A stretch of DNA of 32,441 nt from a bacterium (GTDB taxonomy: Bacteria > Zhuqueibacterota > QNDG01 > JAFGCO01): positions 1 to 32,441 of the forward strand of contig JAFGGN010000001.1 in assembly GCA_016930535.1 (NCBI GenBank), given 5' to 3'. The notes beneath the pieces were generated by a model. It was not told the origin of the DNA, did no database searches, and saw only the letters and a program-made list of their open reading frames with translations. The translations under genes were made by a program, and so were the position numbers. Positions 16,417 to 24,403 of this stretch are shown here, piece by piece. Numbering within the stretch: position 1 is the stretch's first letter; each line of letters begins with the position of its first letter.

Positions 16417-16947
16417 ATGAGACGGTTGACGGTCATGCTGCTCATTCTCTCCGTGCTCTTACTGTCTCTCGGATCAAAAACGGACACGTTGACGGAATAT
16501 CAGGTCAGAGCCGCATATCTTTATAATTTTGTTAAATTTGTCAAGTGGCCAGGTTCCGCTTTTGAAAGCGATTCACAGCCGATCATTATCGGCCTGTTCA
16601 GCGGCAATCAGGTGGAAGAGGAACTTCAGAAAATCATCCGGAACAGGACCATCGATTCACGCTCCATTGCCATCAGGACTCTCGAAAATCCGCAGGATGC
16701 GGCGGTATGCCACGTGGTGTATTTCGGGGATATAGAACGGCGGCATCAGATCGCCACAATCAATCTGATACGTAAAAAGCCCATTCTGACGATCAGCGAT
16801 GCCGGTTATTTCTGTCGTATCGGGGGGATGATTCAATTCAACATCGAGGATAACAAACTGGGACTCGCGATCAACAGAAAAGCTGCGGATGCGGCTCAGC
16901 TGGAAATCAGTGCCAAGCTGCTGCGCGTGGCCCAGATCGTGGAATAA
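16417..16947 (+). CDS. YfiR/HmsC family periplasmic protein (DUF4154)
   Basis: This is a 176-residue periplasmic protein with signal sequence MRRLTVMLLILSVLLLSLGS. It matches the YfiR family: EYQVRAAYLYNFVKFVKWP (28-46), VCHVVYFGDIE with Cys98, ISDAGYFCRIGGMIQF with Cys133, and AINRKAADAAQLEISAKLLRVAQIV at the end. In Pseudomonas, YfiR binds the periplasmic domain of the diguanylate cyclase YfiN and holds it inactive. Here the next gene has a YfiN-type sensor domain on a histidine kinase, so YfiR probably controls that kinase. The gene begins 19 bp after the receptor gene. An upstream in-frame ATG at 16372, inside the receptor gene, has a better AGGGGAG but would spoil the signal peptide. Confidence 0.88.
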   Translation: MRRLTVMLLILSVLLLSLGSKTDTLTEYQVRAAYLYNFVKFVKWPGSAFESDSQPIIIGLFSGNQVEEELQKIIRNRTIDSRSIAIRTLENPQDAAVCHVVYFGDIERRHQIATINLIRKKPILTISDAGYFCRIGGMIQFNIEDNKLGLAINRKAADAAQLEISAKLLRVAQIVE

Positions 16948-16969
16948 CGGACAATGTCCGGGGAACTGC

Positions 16970-18490
16970 ATGTTCAAGCTGTCTGAAATATCATTGAAAC
17001 GAAAATTGATTGCCCTGGTGGTTCTCGTGGGCGGACTCGCTCTCATGCTGGCATTCGGTTCCTTTTTAATCTACGACCGGATCCATTATAAAAAGCAGCT
17101 GGTTCGTGATCTCGAGATACTCGCGGAAATGATCGGAAGCAACTGTTCGGCATCACTGCTTTTCAATATACCGAGTGATGCGGAGGAAATCATTTCGGCC
17201 CTTGAAGTGCATCCCAATATTCTGTCCTGCCGGATTTTTACGATTCACGGAGATACGTTCGCGCAGTATCTTCGTAGTGATATGGAACAGGAGCAAATGA
17301 ACAATCCGCTTCCCCTGTTTCAGGCCCGCTCTTCGGACAGTCTGTCCATCAAAAGCGATTCCACCTGGAAACTGCCCGTAACGCTTAGAAATGCCCGTTT
17401 CGAAGAGAACAGGCTCATGGTCTTTCATCCCATTGTTCTCGACAGGGAAATTATCGGTGCGGTGGCTCTGGAGTCGGATCTGACAGTCGTTCAGGACCGT
17501 TTCAGAAAATCCCTGAATGCCATCATTCTTGTCATGATCACGACCATTGTGGCCATGGTGCTCCTGACCGCGAAACTTCAGGTGCTGATCACAAAGCCGA
17601 TTATGTACCTGTCCATGCTTGCGAAACGGGTATCGAATGAGAGGGATTATTCCATTCGTGCAAAAAAGAATACCAAAGATGAAATCGGGTCATTGATCGA
17701 CAGTTTCAATGACATGCTGTCCCAGATCGAAGTCAGGGACAACACCATACAGGAAACTTCGAAAGTGCTCGAGAATCAGGCCAAAAAACTGAAAAAAGAA
17801 CTCAAGAAGCGAAGACAGGTGGAAAGGACGATCAAACACAATCTGAAAGAGAAAGACATTCTGATGCAGGAAATCCATCACCGTGTCAAAAACAATCTGC
17901 AGATTGTGTCCAGTCTGCTGAAGCTGCAGCTGCGGAGCGTTTCGGATCCGGGAACCGTGACCATGTTCGAGGATTGTCATAACCGCGTATACACCATGTC
18001 GCTGATACATGAACAGCTGTACCGCTCGAACGATTTCTCCAATATAAATTTATCCGAATACATACAATCCCTGACCAAACATCTGTTTCATATTTACAAG
18101 GATCCGGGACGCCAGATCAATCTTGATATCAATGTCGAGAAAGTCAGTCTGGATCTGAATACAGCCATTCCGTCCGGTCTGATGATCAACGAACTGGTAT
18201 CCAATTCACTTAAATATGCTTTTACGGACCGCATGCAGGGCAGAATCGGTATCAGCCTCACAAGGGCCGACGGCGGTTATGAAGAAAGGACGGCCAGATC
18301 CAGTCTGCAGACATATGTTTTATGTGTGGAGGACGACGGCAAAGGGCTGCCCGCGGGATTGGATATTTCAAAAGCCGACACGCTGGGATTGAAACTCGTG
18401 TATGCGCTCACCCGGCAATTGCACGGTGAAGTGAGAATTGAAAACCATCACGGCACGAAGACAATCATTACATTCAATATACAGGAATAA
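16970..18490 (+). CDS. CHASE8-HAMP-HisKA_2 sensor histidine kinase
   Basis: This is a 506-residue membrane sensor kinase. Helix 1 is at about 13-34. A periplasmic CHASE8-like domain (about 38-178) contains IGSNCSASLLFNIPSDAEEIISALEVHPNI, written here as overlapping family hallmarks at 55-84. Helix 2 is at about 183-202, HAMP at about 203-258 (DEIGSLIDSFNDML) and a coiled coil at 258-297. The phosphoacceptor helix has His304 (IHHRVKNNLQIVSSLL). The ATPase domain is intact: INELVSNSLKYAF with Asn407 and Asn412, DDGKGLP (455-461), and LGLKLVYALTRQLHGE. CHASE8 is the sensor domain of YfiN, the partner of YfiR; here it drives a kinase instead of a GGDEF domain. GGGGAA precedes the ATG. The response-regulator gene follows after 3 bp. 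Confidence 0.88.
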   Translation: MFKLSEISLKRKLIALVVLVGGLALMLAFGSFLIYDRIHYKKQLVRDLEILAEMIGSNCSASLLFNIPSDAEEIISALEVHPNILSCRIFTIHGDTFAQYLRSDMEQEQMNNPLPLFQARSSDSLSIKSDSTWKLPVTLRNARFEENRLMVFHPIVLDREIIGAVALESDLTVVQDRFRKSLNAIILVMITTIVAMVLLTAKLQVLITKPIMYLSMLAKRVSNERDYSIRAKKNTKDEIGSLIDSFNDMLSQIEVRDNTIQETSKVLENQAKKLKKELKKRRQVERTIKHNLKEKDILMQEIHHRVKNNLQIVSSLLKLQLRSVSDPGTVTMFEDCHNRVYTMSLIHEQLYRSNDFSNINLSEYIQSLTKHLFHIYKDPGRQINLDINVEKVSLDLNTAIPSGLMINELVSNSLKYAFTDRMQGRIGISLTRADGGYEERTARSSLQTYVLCVEDDGKGLPAGLDISKADTLGLKLVYALTRQLHGEVRIENHHGTKTIITFNIQE

Positions 18491-18493
18491 ATT

Positions 18494-19273
18494 ATGGGAA
18501 ACGTTGAATCGGAAAAAGCGAAGATCATGGTGGTCGAAGATGAATCCATCACGGCCCTGGAAATCGAGAATTTGCTGGAACAGGTCGGATATGAAATGAC
18601 CGGGCATGCGGTATCATACGATGAGGCGATGAAACTCGTGACCAGGACCGTACCGGATCTAATTTTAATGGATATCAAACTGCACGGCGAATACGATGGC
18701 ATCAAGACTGCGGAAGATATTCACAAGCAATATGATATTCCGATTATTTATATGACGGCTTATTCGGATTATCAGACCCTGTTCCGCGCGAGAAATACAA
18801 ATCCCTACAACTATATTGCCAAACCCTTCAACGATGATGATCTGCATGCCTCGATCATGCTCGCCCTGACCAATCATGCCATGTACAGGCATGTACGTGA
18901 TCATGAATACTGGCTCTCCAGCATCATCAACAGCATGGATGATGCGATTATCGCGGTGGATCAGGATTCAAGGATCCGTTATATGAATACGCATGCCGAG
19001 GTTCTTTCCGGATTTTCAGAAAACCAGGTCCAGGGCACGCCGTTCGATCAGGTGATTCGTTTTATCGATTCGAATTCGAAATACCAGGTCAATGATATTT
19101 GTTCGAAGTTCATGAAATCCGAAATGCCGGCGTCCAATTGCCGCAACGTGTGTCTGGTGACGGAAAAGCGGCCCAAAATTCCGGTTGTTTTGAGGGGCAA
19201 TCCGATTATCGACGAGAAAGGGGCGCTGCTCGGCTGTCTGCTCATGATGCTGATGGAGGGGAAAGGGGAGTGA
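18494..19273 (+). CDS. Receiver-PAS response regulator
   Basis: This is a 259-residue cytoplasmic protein. Residues about 10-128 are a receiver domain with VVEDE (13-17), phosphoacceptor Asp in LILMDIKLHG, the Thr of YMTAYS and Lys in YIAKPF. Residues about 140-255 are a PAS domain (LSSIINSMDDAIIAVDQDSRIRYMN). No DNA-binding, kinase, GGDEF or phosphatase domain follows, so output is likely through protein contact. It is the obvious target of the kinase encoded 3 bp upstream. An AGGA lies just before the start, and the gene ends 20 bp short of the convergent NtrY-like kinase gene. Confidence 0.88.
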   Translation: MGNVESEKAKIMVVEDESITALEIENLLEQVGYEMTGHAVSYDEAMKLVTRTVPDLILMDIKLHGEYDGIKTAEDIHKQYDIPIIYMTAYSDYQTLFRARNTNPYNYIAKPFNDDDLHASIMLALTNHAMYRHVRDHEYWLSSIINSMDDAIIAVDQDSRIRYMNTHAEVLSGFSENQVQGTPFDQVIRFIDSNSKYQVNDICSKFMKSEMPASNCRNVCLVTEKRPKIPVVLRGNPIIDEKGALLGCLLMMLMEGKGE

Positions 19274-19293
19274 GGGCATTCGGTTTCATCTCC

Positions 19294-20640
19294 CTAGAAC
19301 CGCAGCGTGAACACCGTTTCTTCCCGCGGTTTGGATTGAACTGAAATACTTCCCTTGTGCTGCCGCATGATCTGCCGCGAAAGACTGAGTCCGATACCTG
19401 ATCCATCCTCTTTGGTCGTAAAAAACGGAATGAATATTTTGTCGAGCGCTTCCTTCTGAATGCCGGGACCGTTGTCCGTCACCTGGATGACGGGTCTTCC
19501 GGCCCTGCCCATTTTCCCTTCCATTCTGACGTGTCCTCCGGATATTCTGCCGCACCAGTACAGGGCGTTCTGCAGCAGATTGATCAGTACCTGTTCTATC
19601 AGGTTCCGGTCCGCCGTGATTTCAAGCGACGGAGGCATGACCGAGACAGAGAATGGGATCGATTTTTCATGAAAATGGGACGTCATCAGTTGTCCGATAT
19701 GATCGAACAGCGTCTGAACCCGGATGATCTGGAAATCCGGTCTGGGCAGCCGCGTGAGCTCGCGATAGGATTGAACGAATTTCAGAAGTCCCTGGCTTCG
19801 TGTTTCAATTGTTTGAACTGCCTGATCCACATCGCCGATACTGTCCCGGGAAATTGCCTTGTCCGGTGATTTTTCGAGGATGCCCCTGGCCGTCGAAGCC
19901 AGCGATGCAATGGGTGTGATTGAATTCATGATTTCATGGGTGAGAACGCGGATCAGGTTCTGCCAGGCTTCCAGCTCCTTTTCCTCGAGTTCGCTCTGAA
20001 TGTTCTGAAACGAGGCCAGAGTATACGCTTTGTTCTGCATGATGAACCTCGTGGTCACCATGGAAAGAGTCAACAGTTCGCCGGAATCCGGATGCGTGAA
20101 CTGCAGATGCGTCTTTTCACCGGGCCGGGCTGCCAGCATTTTTTCCGGGAGGGATTTCCTGATTTTTTTCAGGGCATTCAGGTGATTCATGTGCGGCAGA
20201 GCGAATATTTTTTTAGCGGCCCGGTTGACTAGGTCCACGTTTCCATCCTGCTGATACACAAGAAGACCGATGCCGACATGATGGACAATGGTCTGCAGGT
20301 ACCGGTAATTGGCCTCTTTCTCCGCCCGGGTTTTCTGAAAAGCGTCCAGCACCCTGTTGAACGCCTCTTTCATGGGGGTCAGGGATTTGTCCGTGGACAT
20401 GTCGGAGAAGGTCTGCGTGAAGTCCGAATAGCGGATCGCATCGAAGAAGCGGTTCAGGTCACGCTGGGGTTTTTCGACATGATGCATCAGGGCCGCGATT
20501 TGAGCGATGCAAATACCGGCGAGAAGGAACGGGGTGAAATTCAGGGATGTCCTTGGAATCCAGTACACCAGGAAACCGGCATTCAGCAGGATGAAGCCCA
20601 TACGCAGCCAGAAATGAATCCGGTATCGGTTATAGACCAT
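19294..20640 (-). CDS. NtrY-like sensor histidine kinase
   Basis: This is a 448-residue sensor kinase. Two hydrophobic spans (about 13-28 and 35-53) have almost no periplasmic loop between them, so any signal is probably read in the membrane or cytoplasm. A PAS-like domain follows at about 112-215. The HisKA helix has His235 (VLTHEIMNSITPI), the N box is VLINLLQNALYW (351-362), G1 is VTDNGPGI (387-394), F box FIPFFTTK and G2 GSGIGLSLS, so all kinase motifs are present. The start overlaps the end of the upstream NtrC-like gene by 11 bp, so the pair is translated as one unit. It is inferred to phosphorylate that regulator and so control the divergent efflux operon. Confidence 0.9.
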   Translation of the reverse strand: MVYNRYRIHFWLRMGFILLNAGFLVYWIPRTSLNFTPFLLAGICIAQIAALMHHVEKPQRDLNRFFDAIRYSDFTQTFSDMSTDKSLTPMKEAFNRVLDAFQKTRAEKEANYRYLQTIVHHVGIGLLVYQQDGNVDLVNRAAKKIFALPHMNHLNALKKIRKSLPEKMLAARPGEKTHLQFTHPDSGELLTLSMVTTRFIMQNKAYTLASFQNIQSELEEKELEAWQNLIRVLTHEIMNSITPIASLASTARGILEKSPDKAISRDSIGDVDQAVQTIETRSQGLLKFVQSYRELTRLPRPDFQIIRVQTLFDHIGQLMTSHFHEKSIPFSVSVMPPSLEITADRNLIEQVLINLLQNALYWCGRISGGHVRMEGKMGRAGRPVIQVTDNGPGIQKEALDKIFIPFFTTKEDGSGIGLSLSRQIMRQHKGSISVQSKPREETVFTLRF

Positions 20641-22006
20641 ATTTTTCCATCCGGCGGTACAAGGAGGTTCTTGTCAGGCCCAGTTCCTGGGCTGCTTTTG
20701 AAATATTGCCCTGATGCCTGGTCAGCACTTTTCTCAGGAGCAGTTTTTCGGTCTCCTCCAGGTTGTAATTTTCCAGGATCAGTTCCTGACCCGAAGGTTC
20801 CGTCGCGGACAGGACAAAATCATGAGCCTGGAACCTGGCGGAGTCGTTCATGATCATGGCACGTTCCATGGTATGGCGCAGCTCACGAATATTGCCCGGC
20901 CAGTTGTGGCTTCGGAGTTTGTTCATGGCCCGTTCGTCGATCTCCGGTACCGGCCGGTTGTATTTTTTGGCAAACTGCTGCATGAAGAAACGGACCAGAA
21001 GCGGGATGTCCTCCTGTCTTTCCCTGAGCGGCGGCAGACCAATTTCCACGGTATTGATACGGTAAAGGAAGTCCTGGCGGAACTGTTCGCGGGCGGCGGC
21101 TTCATAGATGGGCCGGTTTGTGGCACAGATCAGGCGCACATCGAAGGAAACCGGCTGATTGGATCCGACACGGGTCACCTGTCTTGTTTCGAGCACGCGC
21201 AGAAGCTTGGCCTGCATGGCAATCGGGAGGTTCCCGATTTCATCAAGAAACAGGGTGCCTCCCGAAGCCGCCTCGAATTTCCCGGCCCGGTCCGATTTGG
21301 CATCCGTAAAGGCTCCTTTGACATGACCGAACAATTCACTTTCAAACAGGGATTCCGGTACCGCCCCCATGTCCACACTGATGAACACATTGCCGGCACG
21401 CTGTGAATAACGGTGTATGGCCCTGGCCACCAGCTCCTTGCCCGTTCCGTTTTCACCCATGACCAGCACACTTGCTTCCGTGTTGGCCACCCTTTCGATG
21501 GTTTCGAATATCTGACGCATGCTCCGGCTCTGGCCGATCATTTCATGAACGGGATGATCCATGGCCTGAATCAGCTGTTCCTGCCTGGCTTCGAGCTGCC
21601 GGACCTTTACCTGGGAGCGGCTGAGTCTGACCGCGGAGGCGACAGTGGCCAGCAGTTTCTCGTTCTGCCAGGGTTTTAAAATAAAATCCATGGCTCCCTG
21701 CTTCATGGCTTTTACCGCAGTTTCAACATCACCGAACGCGGTGATCATCAGCACCACGGCCGAGGGATCGACTTCGAGAATCTCTGAAAGCCAGTGAAAC
21801 CCTTCGATCCCGCTGGTGACATCCTGTGTAAAGTTCATATCCAGGAGAATCACATCATAGGTTCCGTTTTTCAGAAGTACCGGTATGGATTCAGGATTTT
21901 TTTCCGTGTGGACTTCGTACGGCACCTGCTTCAGCAGAAGTTTGGCAGCTGTGAGTATGTCTTCATTGTCATCGACGATGAGAATTCTTGCCGGAGGCGG
22001 GTTCAT
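20630..22006 (-). CDS. NtrC-family sigma-54-dependent response regulator
   Basis: This is a 458-residue transcription activator. The receiver domain (about 6-125) has DDNED at 12-16, Asp56 (VILLDMNF) and Lys111. The AAA+ domain (about 157-385) has Walker A GENGTGK (184-190), Walker B TLFLDE (251-256) and the GNIREL element (371-376). A Fis-type helix-turn-helix closes the protein ([20 protein letters not shown], about 434-453). The loop that contacts sigma-54 reads GAFTDA (231-236) rather than the canonical GAFTGA. AGGAG precedes the ATG. It is divergent from the adaptor/ABC operon, whose start has a sigma-54 promoter and palindromic upstream sites, the expected binding targets. Confidence 0.93.
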   Translation of the reverse strand: MNPPPARILIVDDNEDILTAAKLLLKQVPYEVHTEKNPESIPVLLKNGTYDVILLDMNFTQDVTSGIEGFHWLSEILEVDPSAVVLMITAFGDVETAVKAMKQGAMDFILKPWQNEKLLATVASAVRLSRSQVKVRQLEARQEQLIQAMDHPVHEMIGQSRSMRQIFETIERVANTEASVLVMGENGTGKELVARAIHRYSQRAGNVFISVDMGAVPESLFESELFGHVKGAFTDAKSDRAGKFEAASGGTLFLDEIGNLPIAMQAKLLRVLETRQVTRVGSNQPVSFDVRLICATNRPIYEAAAREQFRQDFLYRINTVEIGLPPLRERQEDIPLLVRFFMQQFAKKYNRPVPEIDERAMNKLRSHNWPGNIRELRHTMERAMIMNDSARFQAHDFVLSATEPSGQELILENYNLEETEKLLLRKVLTRHQGNISKAAQELGLTRTSLYRRMEKYGL

Positions 22007-22107
22007 GTGTGCGCTCTCCTGTCAGGAATATAAAACTGAACGGCGAACGCATTCCCCGCTGCCTGCGGCGGGGTAAGCGGGCGCACGTAAAAGATCAATA
22101 CTTTACA

Positions 22108-22146
22108 GATGAAGAATCCCTTCGGCTTGCCGCGGGGAGCTTCATC
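22108..22146. repeat. REP-like imperfect palindrome
   Basis: GATGAAG (22108-22114) pairs with CTTCATC (22140-22146), with further pairing inside (TCCC with GGGA, CGGC with GCCG). A second GC-rich inverted repeat CCCCGC / GCGGGG lies at 22054-22073. On the minus strand both would lie in the leader of the NtrC-like gene. Confidence 0.5.
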
Positions 22147-22202
22147 CGGGGTCGGCTTCGACAGGCAATATGGCGAATTCTGCAGCGAATGTCAATGGAA
22201 AA

Positions 22203-22220
22203 GTGTACGATATCGTACAC
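22203..22220. promoter_or_regulatory. Perfect 18-bp palindrome, likely activator site 1
   Basis: GTGTACGATATCGTACAC is identical to its own reverse complement. Its centre is about 110 bp upstream of the predicted sigma-54 transcription start, the normal distance for an NtrC-type enhancer. The likely binder is the divergently encoded NtrC-family regulator. Confidence 0.75.
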
Positions 22221-22223
22221 CCG

Positions 22224-22241
22224 GTGTCCGCAATCGTATAT
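22224..22241. promoter_or_regulatory. Degenerate second activator site
   Basis: GTGTCCGCAATCGTATAT matches the perfect palindrome at 13 of 18 positions. The centres of the two sites are exactly 21 bp apart, two helical turns, placing both on the same face of the DNA as expected for cooperative binding of activator dimers. Confidence 0.6.
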
Positions 22242-22294
22242 TCCAGGCTGCTGTAAGCGCGTAAAAGGGGCCCGGATACGCTCAAAACCGGGAT

Positions 22295-22309
22295 TGGCAT
22301 GGCTGTTGC
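22295..22309 (+). promoter_or_regulatory. Sigma-54 promoter of the efflux operon
   Basis: TGGCAT-N5-TTGC, with GG at 22296-22297 and GC at 22308-22309, has the invariant -24/-12 spacing. It departs from the consensus TGGCAC-N5-TTGC at a single base. The start of transcription should be about 12 bases beyond the GC, giving a leader of roughly 40 bases before the adaptor ATG. Confidence 0.8.
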
Positions 22310-22358
22310 CTGTCCTATGTGCAAACGGATCTCGTGTAAAGAAAAAAGGGTCTTCATC

Positions 22359-23621
22359 ATGGATCGAATCATTCCCAAAAAAAGGTGGACAATCCGGCGG
22401 ATCATTGCCGCTGCAGGTGCGGGAGGATTTCTACTGTTCGTTGTTGTCACAATTCTGTTCGGCGATCACAGTTCAAAACTGAACGTCAAATCGGAAAGAA
22501 TCACCATTTCCACGGTTCAGCGCGGACCCTTTCAGGAGTATATTCCGGTGACCGGAACCGTGATTCCCATCAAGACCGTGTTTCTCGATGCCATGGAGGG
22601 CGGCCGGGTCGAGATGCTGTTTCTTGAAGCCGGGGCAGATGTCGGAATCGGCGATCCGATACTGAAACTGGAGAATACGGATCTTCTACTCAATATACTT
22701 TATCGTGAAGCGGACCTGGCCGAACAGAGCAATTATCTGAGAAACACGCGGCTGGATATGGAGCGGAACAGGCTCTCCCTTGAATCGCAGCTTGTCGAGC
22801 TGAATTATCAGATCAGAAAGCAGGAGCGGAATTACAATCAGTTCAAAACCCTGATCGACAAGGAACTGATTTCGCGAAAAGAGTTCGAAGATGCCAGGGA
22901 TGAATATGATTATCTCATACGAAAGCGTGTGCTCACGCTTGAATCCTATGAAAAGGATTCGCTGTTCCGGACCAATCAGATCCGGAGTCTTGAAATGTCC
23001 CTGGAAAGAATGCAGGGCAGTCTGGCGCTGGTAAAGAAAAACATGGAAAATCTCACGGTCCGTGCGCCCATTTCGGGGCAGCTGACCTCCCTGATTCCCG
23101 AAATCGGGGAATCGATCGCACGGGGTGAACGTATCGGCCAGATCGATCAGCTGGACGGGTTCAAGGTGCGTGTGGCCGTGGATGAACACTATATTGCTCG
23201 GATCAACCCCGGGCAGCAGGGTGAATTTGACTTTAACGGATCCACGTATACGATGATTATTAAAAAGGTTTTCCCGGAAGTGATCGAGGGCCGGTTCGAG
23301 GTGGATATGGAATTTACGGGCCATGAACCCGAGGGAATACGCCGGGGTCAGACCACGCACATCCGGCTCGAACTCGGCGACCTGTCCGAAGTGCTGCTCC
23401 TGCCGCGCGGCGGATTTTATCAGAAAACCGGCGGTCAGTGGATTTATGTGCTGAACAAGCCGGGTGATACGGCCGAAAAAAGAAACATCAGGCTGGGACG
23501 TCAGAATCCTTTGATGTTCGAGGTTCTGGAAGGTCTGGAAGCCGGTGAAAGGGTCATCACCTCGGGATACGAGAATTACAATGATATCGACAAGCTGGTT
23601 TTAAAGGGAGATGCGCAATGA
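22359..23621 (+). CDS. Periplasmic adaptor (HlyD/MacA-like) of ABC efflux system
   Basis: This is a 420-residue membrane-fusion protein. It has a short cytoplasmic N-terminus, one membrane helix (about 16-36), a first beta-barrel/lipoyl half (VTGTVIPIKTVFLDAMEGGRVEMLFLEAGADVG, around 65-97), a long alpha-helical hairpin with heptads (about 115-235) and the second lipoyl half NLTVRAPISGQLTSLIPEIGE. A membrane-proximal beta domain ends the protein. It should link the inner-membrane permeases encoded downstream to an outer-membrane channel, which is not in the window. The ATG at 22359 lies just inside the sigma-54 transcript; an upstream in-frame ATG at 22299 lies within the promoter and is excluded. 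It is the first gene of the operon. Confidence 0.88.
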   Translation: MDRIIPKKRWTIRRIIAAAGAGGFLLFVVVTILFGDHSSKLNVKSERITISTVQRGPFQEYIPVTGTVIPIKTVFLDAMEGGRVEMLFLEAGADVGIGDPILKLENTDLLLNILYREADLAEQSNYLRNTRLDMERNRLSLESQLVELNYQIRKQERNYNQFKTLIDKELISRKEFEDARDEYDYLIRKRVLTLESYEKDSLFRTNQIRSLEMSLERMQGSLALVKKNMENLTVRAPISGQLTSLIPEIGESIARGERIGQIDQLDGFKVRVAVDEHYIARINPGQQGEFDFNGSTYTMIIKKVFPEVIEGRFEVDMEFTGHEPEGIRRGQTTHIRLELGDLSEVLLLPRGGFYQKTGGQWIYVLNKPGDTAEKRNIRLGRQNPLMFEVLEGLEAGERVITSGYENYNDIDKLVLKGDAQ

Positions 23622-23651
23622 AACGGTATATTCATTATAAGGAGCTGTTCC

Positions 23652-24341
23652 ATGATTAAAACAGAAGATTTGAAAAAGGTTTATACCACCGAAGAGGTGG
23701 AGACCACGGCGCTGAACAATGTCAACTTCGAAGTGCGTCATGGCGAATTCGTATCCATTATGGGACCGTCCGGCTGCGGCAAATCCACATTGCTGAACCT
23801 CATCGGCCTCCTGGATAATCCCTCGGACGGCAGGTACTATTTTCTCGATCATGAGGTGTCCCGGTACTCGGAGAGACAGCGCGCCAACCTTCGGAAACAC
23901 AATATCGGCTTTGTGTTCCAGAGCTTCAACCTCATCGATGAACTGACCGTGTTTGAAAACATCGAGCTGCCGCTTTTATATCAGAAGGTGTCCTCGTCTG
24001 AAAGGAAAAAGCGCGTGACCGAAGTGATGGAGCAGATGCAGATCATGCACCGTAAAAATCATTTTCCCCAGCAGCTATCAGGAGGTCAGCAGCAGCGCGT
24101 GGCCGTGGGCCGGGCCGTGGTCGGCAGTCCCAGACTCATCCTGGCTGATGAACCTACAGGAAACCTGGATTCGTCTCATGGCGAAGAAGTGATGAAAATG
24201 CTGCTCGACCTGAACGAGGCCGGTACCACAATCATCATGGTGACCCATTCGCCGACCTATGCGGAGTACGGCCACCGGGTGGTGCATCTGTTCGACGGTC
24301 ATATTGTCACGGAAAACCTGAACGGGAAATTTCATGTTTGA
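23652..24341 (+). CDS. ABC transporter ATP-binding protein (MacB/LolD type)
   Basis: This is a 229-residue ATPase. Walker A is GPSGCGKST (38-46), Q-loop Gln90 (FVFQSFNLI), signature LSGGQQQRV (142-150), Walker B LILADEPTGNLD (162-173) and switch His199 (VTHS). The FNL after the Q-loop and the EPTGNLD block are typical of the MacB/LolD/FtsE group that powers FtsX-type permeases by a mechanical stroke. It starts 30 bp after the adaptor gene behind GGAG. It is the only ATPase seen for at least four permeases downstream, so it probably serves them all. Confidence 0.93.
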   Translation: MIKTEDLKKVYTTEEVETTALNNVNFEVRHGEFVSIMGPSGCGKSTLLNLIGLLDNPSDGRYYFLDHEVSRYSERQRANLRKHNIGFVFQSFNLIDELTVFENIELPLLYQKVSSSERKKRVTEVMEQMQIMHRKNHFPQQLSGGQQQRVAVGRAVVGSPRLILADEPTGNLDSSHGEEVMKMLLDLNEAGTTIIMVTHSPTYAEYGHRVVHLFDGHIVTENLNGKFHV

Positions 24342-24360
24342 TATTTCAATCGAGAAGAAT

Positions 24361-24385
24361 GTCCGATGGTGTACACTTATCGGAC
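24361..24385. promoter_or_regulatory. Inverted repeat between ATPase and first permease
   Basis: GTCCGAT (24361-24367) and ATCGGAC (24379-24385) are perfect complements around an 11-base loop containing GTGTACAC, itself an 8-bp palindrome sharing the outer GTGTAC/GTACAC of the upstream activator site. It could be an mRNA hairpin tuning permease expression or an internal protein-binding site. Confidence 0.4.
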
Positions 24386-24403
24386 AGAAATTGCGGAGAA
24401 ACC

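Larger units (their letters stand above)
22007..22358. promoter_or_regulatory. Divergent control region of NtrC pair and efflux operon
   Basis: These 352 bases contain, left to right: the NtrC ribosome binding site, two GC-rich imperfect hairpins (22054-22073 and 22108-22146), a perfect 18-bp palindrome with a degenerate second copy, a sigma-54 promoter, and the leader of the adaptor gene. The predicted transcription start for the plus strand is near 22321. No promoter for the minus-strand pair was clear. Confidence 0.7.
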
